From Bariatricus massiliensis (GTDB lineage Bacteria; Bacillota; Clostridia; Lachnospirales; Lachnospiraceae): 64,000 nt of DNA. Location: the NCBI RefSeq assembly GCF_900086725.1, contig NZ_LT574838.1, forward strand, positions 928,099-992,098, written 5' to 3'. The notes under the pieces are model-generated. The model saw nothing but the letters and a program-made list of their open reading frames with translations. It was not told where the DNA came from and ran no database searches. This document shows, in pieces, positions 55,307 through 64,000 of the stretch (position 1 is the first letter of the stretch; each line of letters starts with the position of its first letter). Both the position numbers and the translations under genes were made by a program.

Positions 55307-57964
55307 TTATACGCGTTTGAACTGTTTTTTCATCCACTTCACAACTTCTACCTGAATAAGGGAAAGCAGCGAAAATCCCATCACCGCCAGCCATTGGCTT
55401 CCAGTCAGGCTCGTAAGCCTAAAGGCACTTTGAAACATGGGAATAAAAAGAATGACAGCCATAAGCAGAGCCGATACAGCAAAAGAAATAATCAGCCAAG
55501 GATTGATTCCCTCCGCCCTGACCCAGATCGGCTCCGTGTTTGAACGCTGGTTGAAGGAACGCAGCATCTGTGAAAACGCCAGCGTGGCAAAGGCCATCGT
55601 CTGCCCTGCCGTATGGCTCCCGGTGGAAGCACCGGCCCAATATGCCGCGGTTGTCATTCCAGCCACAAATATCCCCTGCGTCACGACCCGATGTATAAGG
55701 TCCCGCTCAAACAAAGTACCTGATTTCACCGGCCGATGTTTCATAATATTTTTGCTGGCTGGGTCTACCCCCAGCGCCAAAGCCGGAAGTGTGGCCGTGG
55801 CCAGATTCACCCAGAGAATATGAGAAGCAAGAAGCGGGGCCTCCCAGTTGCATATAGTGGCTGCAAACAGAGTCAATATCTCCGCAATATTTCCCACCAG
55901 TAAGAACTGTATTACCTTCTGTATATTCCGGTAAACACGCCGGCCTTCTTTAATGGCATAGGCAATTGTAGTAAAACTATCATTTAATAGAACCATATCG
56001 GCAGCTTCTTTTGCCACATCTGTGCCGGTAAGCCCCATGGCAACGCCGATGTCTGCCGCTTTCAGCGCAGGGGAGTCATTGACACCGTCTCCGGTCATAG
56101 CCGCCACTTCCCCGGTGCGTTTCAGGCTCTGGATAATCCGGAGTTTATCAGCCGGCGATACTCTGGCAAAAACTGTTGTATTCTTAACTGCCAAATCAAG
56201 ACTCTCATCGCTCATAGTCTCAAGCTCCTCCCCGGAAATGACTTGATTCCCTTCCCGGAAAATACCAAGCTCTCTGGCGATGGCGAATGCCGTCACCTTG
56301 TGATCTCCGGTAATCATAATCGTCCGGATTCCCGCTTCCAGACAAGTCTGGACAGACTGGGCCACTTCCTTTCGCGGAGGATCAATCATCCCCACCGCTC
56401 CGATAAACGTCATATTGAACTCTTGGTCTTCCTCCTCATCATCAGGAAGCGCCGGCAATGTTCTCATTGCAAAGCCAAGAACACGAAGCGCCTTCTCAGA
56501 CATGGAAAGACAAGTCTCCGCAATCTGCCGATTATCATTCTCAGTGATAGGGCGAACTCCCTGCGCCGTCAAAATATGGGTGCACAATGGAAGTAATTCA
56601 TCTGCCGCCCCCTTCGTGTAAGCGACCCACCCGCCATCTATCTGATGTACTGTCGTCATACGCTTCCGCTGGGAGTCAAATGGCTGTTCGAACAGTCTTG
56701 GAAATGTGGTTTCCAATGATTCATGGTCAATTCCGAATTTCTGAGCCATATAAATCAGCGCCCCTTCTGTGGGGTCTCCGATAATGTTGCCCGCCCGGTC
56801 TGGATCTATGCTTGCATTGTTGCAGAGCGCTGCCGCATACACTAGTTCCTGATATACCTTTGGGTGCTGTTCTGCGGCAGAATCGACCGGAGTTATTTTC
56901 CCTGCTTCAAAGTCCCCATTCACCGCAATATGAGTCACCGTCATCTTATTTAAAGTGAGTGTGCCCGTCTTGTCACTACAGATTACAGTAGCACTTCCCA
57001 GCGTCTCCACAGCAGGAAGACGGCGTATCAAAGCATTCTTTTTTGCCATCCGCTGTACGCCCAAAGCCATGACAATGGTGGCTGTAGCGGGAAGCCCTTC
57101 CGGTATAATGGAAATGGCGAGGGAAATGGCCACGAGAAACTGTGGTACAAGCGGACGCTGGTACAGCGCTCCTATTACAAAAATGAGAATACAGACAATC
57201 AGACCCACAATTGTAAGTATCTTTCCCACTGCATTCAATTTCTGCTTCAAAGGAGTATCAAGCTCATCCTGATTGTCCAGCATACCGGCTATGTTACCGA
57301 CCTCAGTATTCATGCCGGTATCCACTACCACCCCCTGCGCCCGTCCATAAGTGACGATAGATGATGTATACACCATGTTGCAGCGGTCTCCAAGTACACA
57401 CTCTTCGGGCAGAACCCTGTCTGCCTCCTTCTCAGAAGGCACCGATTCACCGGTGAGAGACGCTTCCTGTACCTTCAAGTTGGCGGAATGAATCAGTCTC
57501 ATATCGGCAGGCACCATATCCCCGTCACTTAAACATACTACATCCCCTGCCACCAATTCCGCCGCCGGGATTATCCGCTCTTCGTTGTGGCGTATTACCC
57601 GTGCCGCCGGGGCGCTCATACTCTTCAATGCTTCCAGTGACGATTGGGCTTTCTTTTCTTGTACAATCCCTATGGCTGCGTTGATGACTACAATAAAGAA
57701 AATAACTGCCGCCTCTGTCCATTCCCTAAGAATTGCAGAAAATGTACCCGCTCCGATAAGTATAAGAACCATAGGCTCTATAATCTGAGCTTTCAGCATT
57801 TGAATAATTGTTTTCGGCGGTTTCGAACGCAGTTCATTGCGTCCATTTTTTTTCAGCCTTTCGGCAGCCTCAGCATCACTTAATCCTTCTTCGGATGTGT
57901 ACAGTGTAGTTAACACTTCTTCTAGTTTCTGTGAATGCCAAGGCATTTGTCTGTGATTATCCAT
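55307..57964 (-). CDS. PacL/SERCA-like calcium-transporting P-type ATPase
   Basis: An 885-residue protein from MDNHRQMPWHSQKLEEVLTT (57962-57964); an upstream start to 58024 is possible but lacks a ribosome site. N-terminal cation ATPase domain: EEGLSDAEAAERLKKNGRNE. The actuator has LTGESVPSEK, the membrane motif is IPEGLPATATIVMALG, and phosphorylation is CSDKTGTLTLNKMTV. Then TGDGVNDSPALKAADIGVAM and C-terminal helices (NLATATLPALALGVDP). These are features of type IIA/IIB calcium pumps. It probably exports Ca2+. A conserved C-terminal end RSFNQRSNTEPIW also fits. Confidence 0.93.
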   Translation of the reverse strand: MDNHRQMPWHSQKLEEVLTTLYTSEEGLSDAEAAERLKKNGRNELRSKPPKTIIQMLKAQIIEPMVLILIGAGTFSAILREWTEAAVIFFIVVINAAIGIVQEKKAQSSLEALKSMSAPAARVIRHNEERIIPAAELVAGDVVCLSDGDMVPADMRLIHSANLKVQEASLTGESVPSEKEADRVLPEECVLGDRCNMVYTSSIVTYGRAQGVVVDTGMNTEVGNIAGMLDNQDELDTPLKQKLNAVGKILTIVGLIVCILIFVIGALYQRPLVPQFLVAISLAISIIPEGLPATATIVMALGVQRMAKKNALIRRLPAVETLGSATVICSDKTGTLTLNKMTVTHIAVNGDFEAGKITPVDSAAEQHPKVYQELVYAAALCNNASIDPDRAGNIIGDPTEGALIYMAQKFGIDHESLETTFPRLFEQPFDSQRKRMTTVHQIDGGWVAYTKGAADELLPLCTHILTAQGVRPITENDNRQIAETCLSMSEKALRVLGFAMRTLPALPDDEEEDQEFNMTFIGAVGMIDPPRKEVAQSVQTCLEAGIRTIMITGDHKVTAFAIARELGIFREGNQVISGEELETMSDESLDLAVKNTTVFARVSPADKLRIIQSLKRTGEVAAMTGDGVNDSPALKAADIGVAMGLTGTDVAKEAADMVLLNDSFTTIAYAIKEGRRVYRNIQKVIQFLLVGNIAEILTLFAATICNWEAPLLASHILWVNLATATLPALALGVDPASKNIMKHRPVKSGTLFERDLIHRVVTQGIFVAGMTTAAYWAGASTGSHTAGQTMAFATLAFSQMLRSFNQRSNTEPIWVRAEGINPWLIISFAVSALLMAVILFIPMFQSAFRLTSLTGSQWLAVMGFSLLSLIQVEVVKWMKKQFKRV

Positions 57965-58105
57965 ATAGGACAAACCACCCCTTTCTTTAAAATAATTTTG
58001 GCGGGGATGATATGAAAATCGCATCCCCTGTTGTTGAGTTTATATCTGACCGCCAAAGGCGGTGGTCAGCGGAATCGTGGCGTAATGCCGATTCAAAAAC
58101 ACAAA

Positions 58106-58150
58106 AAGACATAGCCTGTGTTCTATTGTCTAGGACACAGGTTATGTCTT
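58106..58150 (-). terminator. hairpin terminator upstream of the calcium ATPase
   Basis: AAGACATAGCCTGTGT and ACACAGGTTATGTCTT form a 16-base stem with one G-U pair; on the minus strand TTTTTGTG follows. Another weak stem (CTGACCGCC/GGTGGTCAG) lies at 58042-58065. This ends transcripts from the acyltransferase side. No ORF is seen between 58025 and 58148. Confidence 0.7.
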
Positions 58151-58250
58151 ATATAAATCTATCTGCTGTCATATCATTATAATTATTATTTCGGTCAGAG
58201 TCGCTACTGTCAGCGTCATCCATCGTTTTAATTAATTCCTTTCTTTCCAT
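58149..58250 (-). CDS. possible 33-residue acidic ORF
   Basis: MERKELIKTMDDADSSDSDR then NNNYNDMTADRFI; AAGG is 5 bases before the ATG. It is short, low complexity and ends in the terminator stem. It may be a leader peptide, a small protein or chance. The reading relies on the ribosome site only. Confidence 0.3.
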   Translation of the reverse strand: MERKELIKTMDDADSSDSDRNNNYNDMTADRFI

Positions 58251-58358
58251 AATACCTTAAATCACATTTGCGATTTATTATATGTGATGTACGCCTTACT
58301 GTCAACTGCCGGACAACAGAATTTATATTTTCTTTATAGTTGAGCAGAAAACCAAGCA

Positions 58359-59168
58359 TCATCTCTCCGGCAGATATCTTCCCAATCCTCTCCCCAGCCG
58401 TTTCCCACTGTACAGGTACGCTTTTGCCCCTCTCTGCAGCGAGGTCTGTTCCGGATATTGGCTCATATCTTCCCGCACTTTTGAAAAGATACGCCATAAC
58501 GCTTCGGTCTGCAGATAATCCATCTCCAGCAGCCGGAAATGATTCTGAAATTGAATAATATTTGACTCTTCCGGAAGAATCTCTTTTAATCCCGGAAACA
58601 AAAGCCAGGAATGGCAGACGTATGGAATCTCCCTGCCAAACCATTCATAGGCGGCTGCAAAAGACGCTTCACAGGCAGCCCAATCCAATGGTTCTCCTTG
58701 AGGGATATGCACGTTGATGACAGGCTCCCCTTTCTTTATGGCAAAAGCATTACAGCCGATGTCACGCTTCACATTCATAGTCTCGAACTGAAGTCTTCCA
58801 AGCTTAAATAAGGTTCTGTCAAACAGACGCCAGAACCATTCAGCCTCATCAATTCCATATTCACCGAATTCTTGACGGCAGTTCTCACACCAATGCTTCA
58901 AATCTCGAAAGGTATCAAAAAAAATCGATTCACTAATCTGCTCATTTATATAATCTTCATAGGTCTCACAGGCAAATCTGCAAAAATAATAAAGAAAACG
59001 CACACGGAAATCCTTACTATTTCTAACTTCCCTGCAGAAGCCATCGTAATCCGTTTTGCGGAGACGGTTCATATATAGATATACCTCCTCCGGTATATCC
59101 AGCCGCATGATCTGCTCTACTGCAGGCTCCGGCATTCCGATTCTTTTACATAATTCCAATATCTCCAT
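58359..59168 (-). CDS. GNAT_C-type acyltransferase
   Basis: A 269-residue protein. The N-terminal part (MEILELCKRIGMPEPAVEQI; YDGFCREVRNSKDFRVRFLY) and central FFDTFRDLKHWCENCRQEFG match the acyltransferase N-terminal domain. The second half (LGRLQFETMNVKRDIG; INVHIPQGEPLDWAACEASF; PYVCHSWLLFPGLKEILPEE) matches the GNAT_C acyltransferase domain family. It is common in Clostridia and the substrate is unknown. The start overlaps no gene. A second frame of 138 residues inside it is a shadow. Confidence 0.8.
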   Translation of the reverse strand: MEILELCKRIGMPEPAVEQIMRLDIPEEVYLYMNRLRKTDYDGFCREVRNSKDFRVRFLYYFCRFACETYEDYINEQISESIFFDTFRDLKHWCENCRQEFGEYGIDEAEWFWRLFDRTLFKLGRLQFETMNVKRDIGCNAFAIKKGEPVINVHIPQGEPLDWAACEASFAAAYEWFGREIPYVCHSWLLFPGLKEILPEESNIIQFQNHFRLLEMDYLQTEALWRIFSKVREDMSQYPEQTSLQRGAKAYLYSGKRLGRGLGRYLPER

Positions 59169-59296
59169 TCATTCAGTTCTCCTTTATAGTGTCCCGGCGA
59201 CATTGATTGCTATTCTAGGCATTTATCTATATAATATAAGATATTCGATAGAATTTCAAATAATTATAGGAGAATTATCACTAAATTCCCCTTCGT

Positions 59297-59356
59297 CAAC
59301 CTAAGGTTGCGAATTTGCAATCTTAAGTTGGTGGCGGTATTTAGGTCACATATAAT
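59297..59356 (+). promoter_or_regulatory. promoter and inverted-repeat operator of the XRE-trmO operon
   Basis: CAACCTAAGGTTGC (59297-59310) and GCAATCTTAAGTTG (59317-59330) form an inverted repeat with two mismatches. It overlaps the -35 TTGGTG (59328-59333), followed after 17 bases by TATAAT (59351-59356). The placement suggests autorepression by the XRE protein. The stretch 59169-59296 has no ORF. Confidence 0.65.
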
Positions 59357-59390
59357 ACAATAAAAACAAAAAAATTAGGAGGGATTTATA

Positions 59391-59945
59391 TTGAGTTTCA
59401 GTGAGAATCTACGGACGATAAGGAAAGAACAAAATATTTCTCAAGAAGACTTGGCAGAAATGATGAATGTCAGCAGACAGGCTGTGTCGAAATGGGAGCA
59501 GGGGACAGGTTATCCAGAAACTGAAAAAATGATTTTGCTGTCAGAAAAGCTGAATGTTTCTTTGGATTACCTGCTGCGTGATAAAAAGGACTTCGCAGAA
59601 CCACAAAAAACAGCTGCCAATTTAACCGGAAAAATTATGATAAAATCATTGGATACAGATGTAATTGTAAGCTGCCATAAAGTGTTCATTTCCCCACTTT
59701 TCAACCGGCTCTTCAAGGCCACTCCAGACGTACCACAATATGCTTTATTTGGTATTGACACTGTCACATTTTGGGGTGAAAACCGGACTCTACTTGGCTG
59801 GTATGCTGATAAGGAAAGTGCAGACAAGGAACAACATGCAATTATGGAAGCACTTCAAAACGGTGATGTCTCGTACGAATTACAATATGCCGCAAAAGTG
59901 AAAAAAGGTCTTATGAGTGTGAAATTAGATACGGAGGAGCACTGA
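59391..59945 (+). CDS. XRE-family regulator with C-terminal domain
   Basis: A 184-residue protein from TTG at 59391, with GGAGGGATTTATA upstream. HTH: ISQEDLAEMMNVSRQAVSKW, EQGTGYPETEKMILLSEKLN, then VSLDYLLRD. Residues 80-184 (KIMIKSLDTDVIVSCHKVFI; GIDTVTFWGENRTLLGWYAD) form a separate beta domain that may sense a ligand or bind a surface. It is followed one base later by trmO, so it is cotranscribed. Its C-terminal domain recalls PH-like or sensory domains of similar Clostridia regulators. Confidence 0.85.
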   Translation: MSFSENLRTIRKEQNISQEDLAEMMNVSRQAVSKWEQGTGYPETEKMILLSEKLNVSLDYLLRDKKDFAEPQKTAANLTGKIMIKSLDTDVIVSCHKVFISPLFNRLFKATPDVPQYALFGIDTVTFWGENRTLLGWYADKESADKEQHAIMEALQNGDVSYELQYAAKVKKGLMSVKLDTEEH

Positions 59946-59946
59946 T

Positions 59947-60642
59947 ATGAATCAACAATATAAAATAACCCCTGTGGCCCATATCCACAGCGGGTTTCCA
60001 GAAAAGTTCGGTATTCCCCGGCAAAGCGGGTTGATCGAGTCGTTGAAGGCAGAGATTATCTTTGAAGAAGAATACGCGATACCCGAAGCTGTCCGGGGAC
60101 TGGAAGCCTATTCTCATATATGGCTTATCTGGGGATTTTCAGAGTCTGCAAGGGATACTTGGTCTCCCACGGTCCGCCCTCCCAGACTGGGCGGCAATAT
60201 CAGAATGGGTGTTTTCGCCACCCGCTCTCCCTTCCGCCCCAACAGTCTAGGCCTGTCCTGTGTCCGTCTGGAGGGTATAGAGACAGACACTAAGGCAGGG
60301 CCTATTCTTCATGTGGCGGGGGCAGATTTGATGGACGGAACACCCATTTTTGATATCAAACCTTATCTTCCGCTCTCCGACATCCGGACAGATGCTGCGG
60401 AAGGCTTCGCGGGAGATGTCAAAGATTATCATCTGGAAGTCGACTGTCCCCCCGCCCTCCTGTGCCTGATACCCGAAGCCCACAGGGACGCAGTACTTGC
60501 TCTGCTCGCACAGGATCCACGGCCTTCTTATCAGAGAGACGCTTCCCGGATGTATGGCATGAAATACGAGGGGATGAATATCCGCTTCCGGGTGGAAGAA
60601 GGAATCCTCACAGTCTGCGGAATCGAGCATCTCACACCCTAA
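59947..60642 (+). CDS. trmO: tRNA (t6A37)-N6-methyltransferase TrmO
   Basis: A 231-residue protein of the TsaA/YaeB/TrmO family. It shows ITPVAHIHSGFPEKFGIPRQ at the start, EAYSHIWLIWGFSESARDTW, RPPRLGGNIRMGVFATRSPF, RPNSLGLSCVRLEG and DGTPIFDIKPYLPLSD. The C-terminal end (RDASRMYGMKYEGMNIRFRV) is the usual second domain. It methylates t6A37 in tRNAs for Thr codons using SAM. The gene is one base after the XRE gene. Confidence 0.95.
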   Translation: MNQQYKITPVAHIHSGFPEKFGIPRQSGLIESLKAEIIFEEEYAIPEAVRGLEAYSHIWLIWGFSESARDTWSPTVRPPRLGGNIRMGVFATRSPFRPNSLGLSCVRLEGIETDTKAGPILHVAGADLMDGTPIFDIKPYLPLSDIRTDAAEGFAGDVKDYHLEVDCPPALLCLIPEAHRDAVLALLAQDPRPSYQRDASRMYGMKYEGMNIRFRVEEGILTVCGIEHLTP

Positions 60643-60651
60643 TATTCCTAA

Positions 60652-61842
60652 TTACCTCAGTTGTTCCAACAGCGAGCTTCCAATCGTCCCCTGCGGCATC
60701 TGCACATCAAAGTTTTCGGCGACCGTGGCCCCTATGACAGCAAAGGTATCCTGCTCGGCAAGCTCCCCGCTTCCGCTCATAGACTTTGAGTATGCCAGAA
60801 ACGGCACTTTTTCCCTAGTATGGTCTGTCCCCGTATAGGTTGGGTCGTTGCCGTGGTCGGCCGTGAGAATCAACAGGTCGTCCTGCTCCAGTTTTTCCAG
60901 AAGTAACCCCAGCTTCTCGTCAAATTTCTCAATTTCACGGGCATAGCCCAGTGGATCACGGCGGTGCCCCCAAAGGGCGTCAAAGTCTACCAGATTTACA
61001 AAGCACAGTCCGTTGAAGGATGTCTCTGCTATCTCGAGTGTCTGTTCCATACCGTGGACGGAGCTTTTTGACTTATATGCCTTGGTAATTCCTTCTCCCA
61101 CGAAAATGTCCTGAATCTTACCTACGGAAATCACATCCCGCCCTTGGTCTTTCAATGCATTCAGCACTGTCCGGCCGAAGGGCTTCAGTGCATAGTCATG
61201 GCGGTTGCTCGTCCTTTTGAACTCTCCTTTTTTCTTTCCCACATAAGGCCTTGCAATGACACGCCCCACTTTCCATTCATCCCGCATCGTCAATTCTCTG
61301 GCAATCTCACAACAATGGTAAAGTTCTTCCAGTCCGAAGGTCTCTTCGTTCCCACAGATTTGCAGAACAGAATCTGCCGAGGTGTATACGATCATATGTC
61401 CCTCCGCGATTTCCTCCTCCGCCAGCTCGTCTAATATCTCTGTCCCGCTGGCGCTTTTGTTCCCAATAATCTTTCGTCCGGTACGCCGCTCAAGCTCTGC
61501 AATCAATTCCGGTGGAAAACCGGTGTCGGTAAAAGTCTGGAATGGTGTGGTGACTTCAAGCCCCATCATCTCCCAGTGCCCGGTCATCGTATCTTTTCCC
61601 CGGCTGCGTTCTCTCAGCTTCGTGTAATATGCGAGGGGCTGCTCTGCCGGAGGAATCTGCGTCAGCGGACAGATATTCGCAAGACCCAGCCGCTGTAGAT
61701 TCGGAATGCAAAACTCCTCCACCGATTCCGAGATATGCCCAAGCGTATTGACTCCGGCATCCCCGAACTCTTCCGAATCGGGCATGGGTCCTACCCCTAG
61801 TGAATCTATCACAATCAGAAAGACACGCTTATATTTCTTCAT
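60652..61842 (-). CDS. deoB: phosphopentomutase
   Basis: A 396-residue alkaline-phosphatase-fold enzyme. Metal and catalytic motifs: FLIVIDSLGVGPMPDSEEFG at 9-28, the phosphothreonine region SRGKDTMTGHWEMMG near 83-97, VDFDALWGHRRDPLGYAREI and LTADHGNDPTYTGTDHTRE near the end. It interconverts ribose-1-P and ribose-5-P (or the deoxy forms). It shares an operon with a sugar isomerase-like protein and a nucleoside hydrolase, so it fits nucleoside salvage. Confidence 0.97.
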   Translation of the reverse strand: MKKYKRVFLIVIDSLGVGPMPDSEEFGDAGVNTLGHISESVEEFCIPNLQRLGLANICPLTQIPPAEQPLAYYTKLRERSRGKDTMTGHWEMMGLEVTTPFQTFTDTGFPPELIAELERRTGRKIIGNKSASGTEILDELAEEEIAEGHMIVYTSADSVLQICGNEETFGLEELYHCCEIARELTMRDEWKVGRVIARPYVGKKKGEFKRTSNRHDYALKPFGRTVLNALKDQGRDVISVGKIQDIFVGEGITKAYKSKSSVHGMEQTLEIAETSFNGLCFVNLVDFDALWGHRRDPLGYAREIEKFDEKLGLLLEKLEQDDLLILTADHGNDPTYTGTDHTREKVPFLAYSKSMSGSGELAEQDTFAVIGATVAENFDVQMPQGTIGSSLLEQLR

Positions 61843-61853
61843 ATTCTGCTCCT

Positions 61854-63053
61854 TTACTGCATCTGACTGAAATATTCGTCGATTACATCCTTCCAGTCAC
61901 CCTTGCAGATAATGTGGTGGTTGCTGATTGGATAGCTTGAGAAATATTCGGTTCCGTCGGTAAGGTGAAGCCGCATTTGTGAACGGCACAAATCGCTTTT
62001 GTGCATAGTCTCAATAAGCTCGGCACGTCCGGCGTAATATCTCTGCAAGGTATCGTCACATTTGAATATGGTCATCGGCTGGGCCGCGATATCACAGCTC
62101 ACCGCCACACCGATTCCCGACTCAAAGTGGGTGGTCAGGCTGTAAGAATCTGGCATGTCGATAGGGAGAGTACAGTGGGCGAAAATAATCTCGCTCTTTC
62201 CCGGATCGATACAGCTTGGGTTGGCCATAAATCCGGACTCGCCTGTCAATGCATTCAGCACCGCCATGCTTACAAGGCTCTTCTGGTCACCCTCACATGC
62301 CGCCGGAATCCCTTCTGCGTTCAAGATTGCCAAGGCAAGGCATCCCGTGGTGTGAATCATGTCCAAAAGGTCAAAACATTTTACGGTCACCCCTTTTAAA
62401 TCGTACTTCGCAATTAACCGCTTGAGTGCCCCGTAAACATTCAGCGCCTTTTCCACTTCCTCCGGGCTATATCCCTTGTTCTTCAATTCTTCTGTGTATG
62501 TATTCTCTGGATATCCGCCCTTTTCATATTCAGCCACCAATTCATCCAGCTCATACAGAACCAGCTCCATGCCGCTCACCTTCTTTAGAAGTCCGAAGTC
62601 GGCATCGCTTGCAATCAGTCCTCCAGGTGTTCCGAAACATCCAAGCTTCATGTGGCTTAATTGCTCCTTCGCCTCCGCCACTCTTTTTAATACCTTCAAC
62701 CTCGCCGCGATTTCTTCCGCAGAGCCGTGGAGAATCTCTCCCTTTAATCCCTGTTCTTGGAGGAATCCCATAATCTCCATGGACGCCGCCAGAGAATTAT
62801 AACCGGGCGTTGTCAATAGAATGTATGGCTCTTTCGTCTCCTCATGAACTGCTTTAAATCCCTGCTCCGCCCCGCCGGAAGCGATGAAGTAGACGGGGAG
62901 AGGCTGCGCTTTAACTTCGTCCATCTCCGCACATTTCACTTCCACCCCCATTGCTTCGCTCAGTTTTTCTAAAAATTCCTGACTGTAGGTGGGAATATAA
63001 CGGTCATTACACTCTGCCGGTCCCATTAAAAACTTTACTTTCAATTCTTCCAT
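61854..63053 (-). CDS. L-fucose/arabinose isomerase-like protein
   Basis: A 399-residue protein starting MEELKVKFLMGPAECNDRYI, with AAGGAGG upstream of the ATG at 63051-63053. N-terminal half: PVYFIASGGAEQGFKAVHEE, LLTTPGYNSLAASMEIMGFL. C-terminal half: CFDLLDMIHTTGCLALAILN, GIPAACEGDQKSLVSMAVLN, MANPSCIDPGKSEIIFAHCT. These resemble the fucose/arabinose isomerase-like fold, where the E/D residues in CEGD bind metal. It is next to deoB and a nucleoside hydrolase. It may isomerise a pentose from nucleosides, but this is inference. Confidence 0.7.
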   Translation of the reverse strand: MEELKVKFLMGPAECNDRYIPTYSQEFLEKLSEAMGVEVKCAEMDEVKAQPLPVYFIASGGAEQGFKAVHEETKEPYILLTTPGYNSLAASMEIMGFLQEQGLKGEILHGSAEEIAARLKVLKRVAEAKEQLSHMKLGCFGTPGGLIASDADFGLLKKVSGMELVLYELDELVAEYEKGGYPENTYTEELKNKGYSPEEVEKALNVYGALKRLIAKYDLKGVTVKCFDLLDMIHTTGCLALAILNAEGIPAACEGDQKSLVSMAVLNALTGESGFMANPSCIDPGKSEIIFAHCTLPIDMPDSYSLTTHFESGIGVAVSCDIAAQPMTIFKCDDTLQRYYAGRAELIETMHKSDLCRSQMRLHLTDGTEYFSSYPISNHHIICKGDWKDVIDEYFSQMQ

Positions 63054-63116
63054 ATTTTTTTCCTCCTTATCAGACAGGCGGATGTTGTCACATCCGCCCG
63101 CCACATCACTGTATGG

Positions 63117-63969
63117 TTACTGTATCTTCAGTGTCCGGTAGATGTAATCTTTATATTTATCTGCGTGCAGTTTACTGCAGATATATACATTCGGTTCTTT
63201 TCCCGAAAAATGATTGACATCTACCAGCACAGCCCCATAGCTCGGACCATTGGTAACATCTACCTCACAATAATATTTTTCACATTTATCGATGCAATCA
63301 GGATACAAGGCCGCCGCCATAGCGGAAGGATCCGCCATATCCAAATAATCATCCCCGAACCTTTCCCTATTCATTTCCAACAGGTTTTTATTGCAGTCGA
63401 TGGCAAATTTTCCAAGTTCACTGCCGGTCCGTATCTTTTCAATCTCCTGTGGATTCAGCATACTGTCCCCAAGGCAAGCGTCCCATCCCACATAGATAAT
63501 TTCATCCAGACCAGATTCTGTCACGATCTTGGCCGCCTCCGCATCCTGCCAGATATTGAACTCAGCCACAGGAGTTACATTACCGGCGCCAAGCCCGGCC
63601 GTCCCCATAATAACGATACGTCCGGCCTTTTTCATCGCTTCATAGTCAAGCCTGATGGCAAGGGCCAAATTCGTCAGCGGCCCCAATGCCACGATATCAA
63701 TCTCGCCTTCCTCGCTCTCTCTGAGTGTGTCCAGCATCTTCAAAATACCGTTGCCTTCCTGTGCCTTGAGCCGCTTTGGGACAAGCCCTATATCTCCCAT
63801 TCCGTCATTACCGTGGGTCTCATGGGCAAATACCAAATCCCGCAAAAGCATTTTTGCAGAACCTTTATATACCGGCGGTTCGTAAGTTCCTGCGTATTCA
63901 ATGGTCGTCAGCGTATTGATGGTCGCCTGCTCTACATCCACATTTCCTGAAACCGTGGTAATCAGCACA
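63117..63969 (-). CDS. nucleoside hydrolase, truncated at the contig end
   Basis: About 284 residues of an inosine-uridine-type nucleoside hydrolase. The visible part starts in LITTVSGNVDVEQATINTL; the normal N-terminal metal-binding DxDxxxDD motif is missing because the contig ends. Present are VFAHETHGNDGMGDIGLVPK, IDIVALGPLTNLALAIRL, AEFNIWQDAEAAKIV and DMADPSAMAAALYPD. It cleaves ribonucleosides to base and ribose. The GTG near 63968 is an internal valine and not a start. Confidence 0.9.
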
Positions 63970-64000
63970 ATCTCGTATGCCGTCTTCTTCTTGAAAAAAA
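63970..64000 (+). other. Illumina adapter contamination
   Basis: ATCTCGTATGCCGTCTTCTTC followed by TTG and seven A. This equals the 3' end of the Illumina P7-side adapter (with T for G at one position) followed by the usual A-run. The bases are artefact; the gene before them is cut at about 63969. Confidence 0.92.

Noticed and set aside
58228..58644. A 138-residue frame inside the acyltransferase gene
   Set aside because: It overlaps the GNAT_C gene on the same strand in another frame, lacks a ribosome site and shows no recognisable domain.

Overview
The window looks like one end of a contig from a Gram-positive gut anaerobe of the class Clostridia, most likely a member of the Lachnospiraceae. 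This is inferred from strong AGGAGG-type ribosome sites, frequent TTG and GTG starts, a Firmicutes-type LexA box, and families such as DUF5107, YccF and the GNAT_C acyltransferase. No rRNA or tRNA gene was found to fix the species. The last 31 bases are Illumina adapter plus poly-A, so the right edge is an assembly end and not biology.

Bases 1 to about 41.6 kb are a nearly complete siphovirus-type prophage. Read from right to left it holds: integrase (40.3-41.4 kb) and a membrane moron (39.3-40.2 kb); a lysis-lysogeny switch (38.0-39.2 kb) with a repressor that lacks an autocleavage domain, divergent promoters with operators in their spacers, and a LexA-controlled 35-residue ORF; early genes (25.3-38.1 kb) with recombination proteins (single-strand annealing protein, NinB-like), replication proteins, a pentapeptide-repeat protein and many small ORFs; a second tyrosine recombinase (26.5-27.5 kb) and a DUF1492/ArpU-type late regulator; then a late promoter and the packaging, head and tail genes in the order nuclease, terS, terL, portal, minor capsid, scaffold, major capsid, connectors, tail tube, Gp15, tape measure, distal tail, Gp37-like, tail fibres. 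A holin module follows and ends at a terminator. Past it lie a ribbon-helix-helix protein and an AntA-type antirepressor cut by the left edge. No endolysin is visible.

The most unusual structure is in the tail region. The receptor-binding tail fibre gene (3155-3676) and a promoterless second C-terminal coding segment on the opposite strand (2799-3140) lie tail to tail between inverted 14-bp copies of one site. Inverting 2797-3507 would join the same N-terminus in frame to the other C-terminus, which is the layout of a phase-variable host-range switch. A two-gene FRG-domain cassette (23.2-24.5 kb) with its own promoter and flanking terminators interrupts the packaging operon and is a candidate defence or exclusion module.

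Bases 41.7-64 kb are chromosome: a small [2Fe-2S] protein; an AraC regulator divergent from a DUF5107/TPR protein; a hybrid histidine kinase; an XRE regulator; YccF; a CtpE-like P-type ATPase; an ECF sigma factor, membrane protein and ABC exporter operon; a MarR-MATE pair behind a tandem operator; a PacL-like calcium ATPase; a GNAT_C acyltransferase; an XRE regulator with TrmO; and a nucleoside salvage group (deoB, a sugar isomerase-like protein and a nucleoside hydrolase truncated at the contig end).
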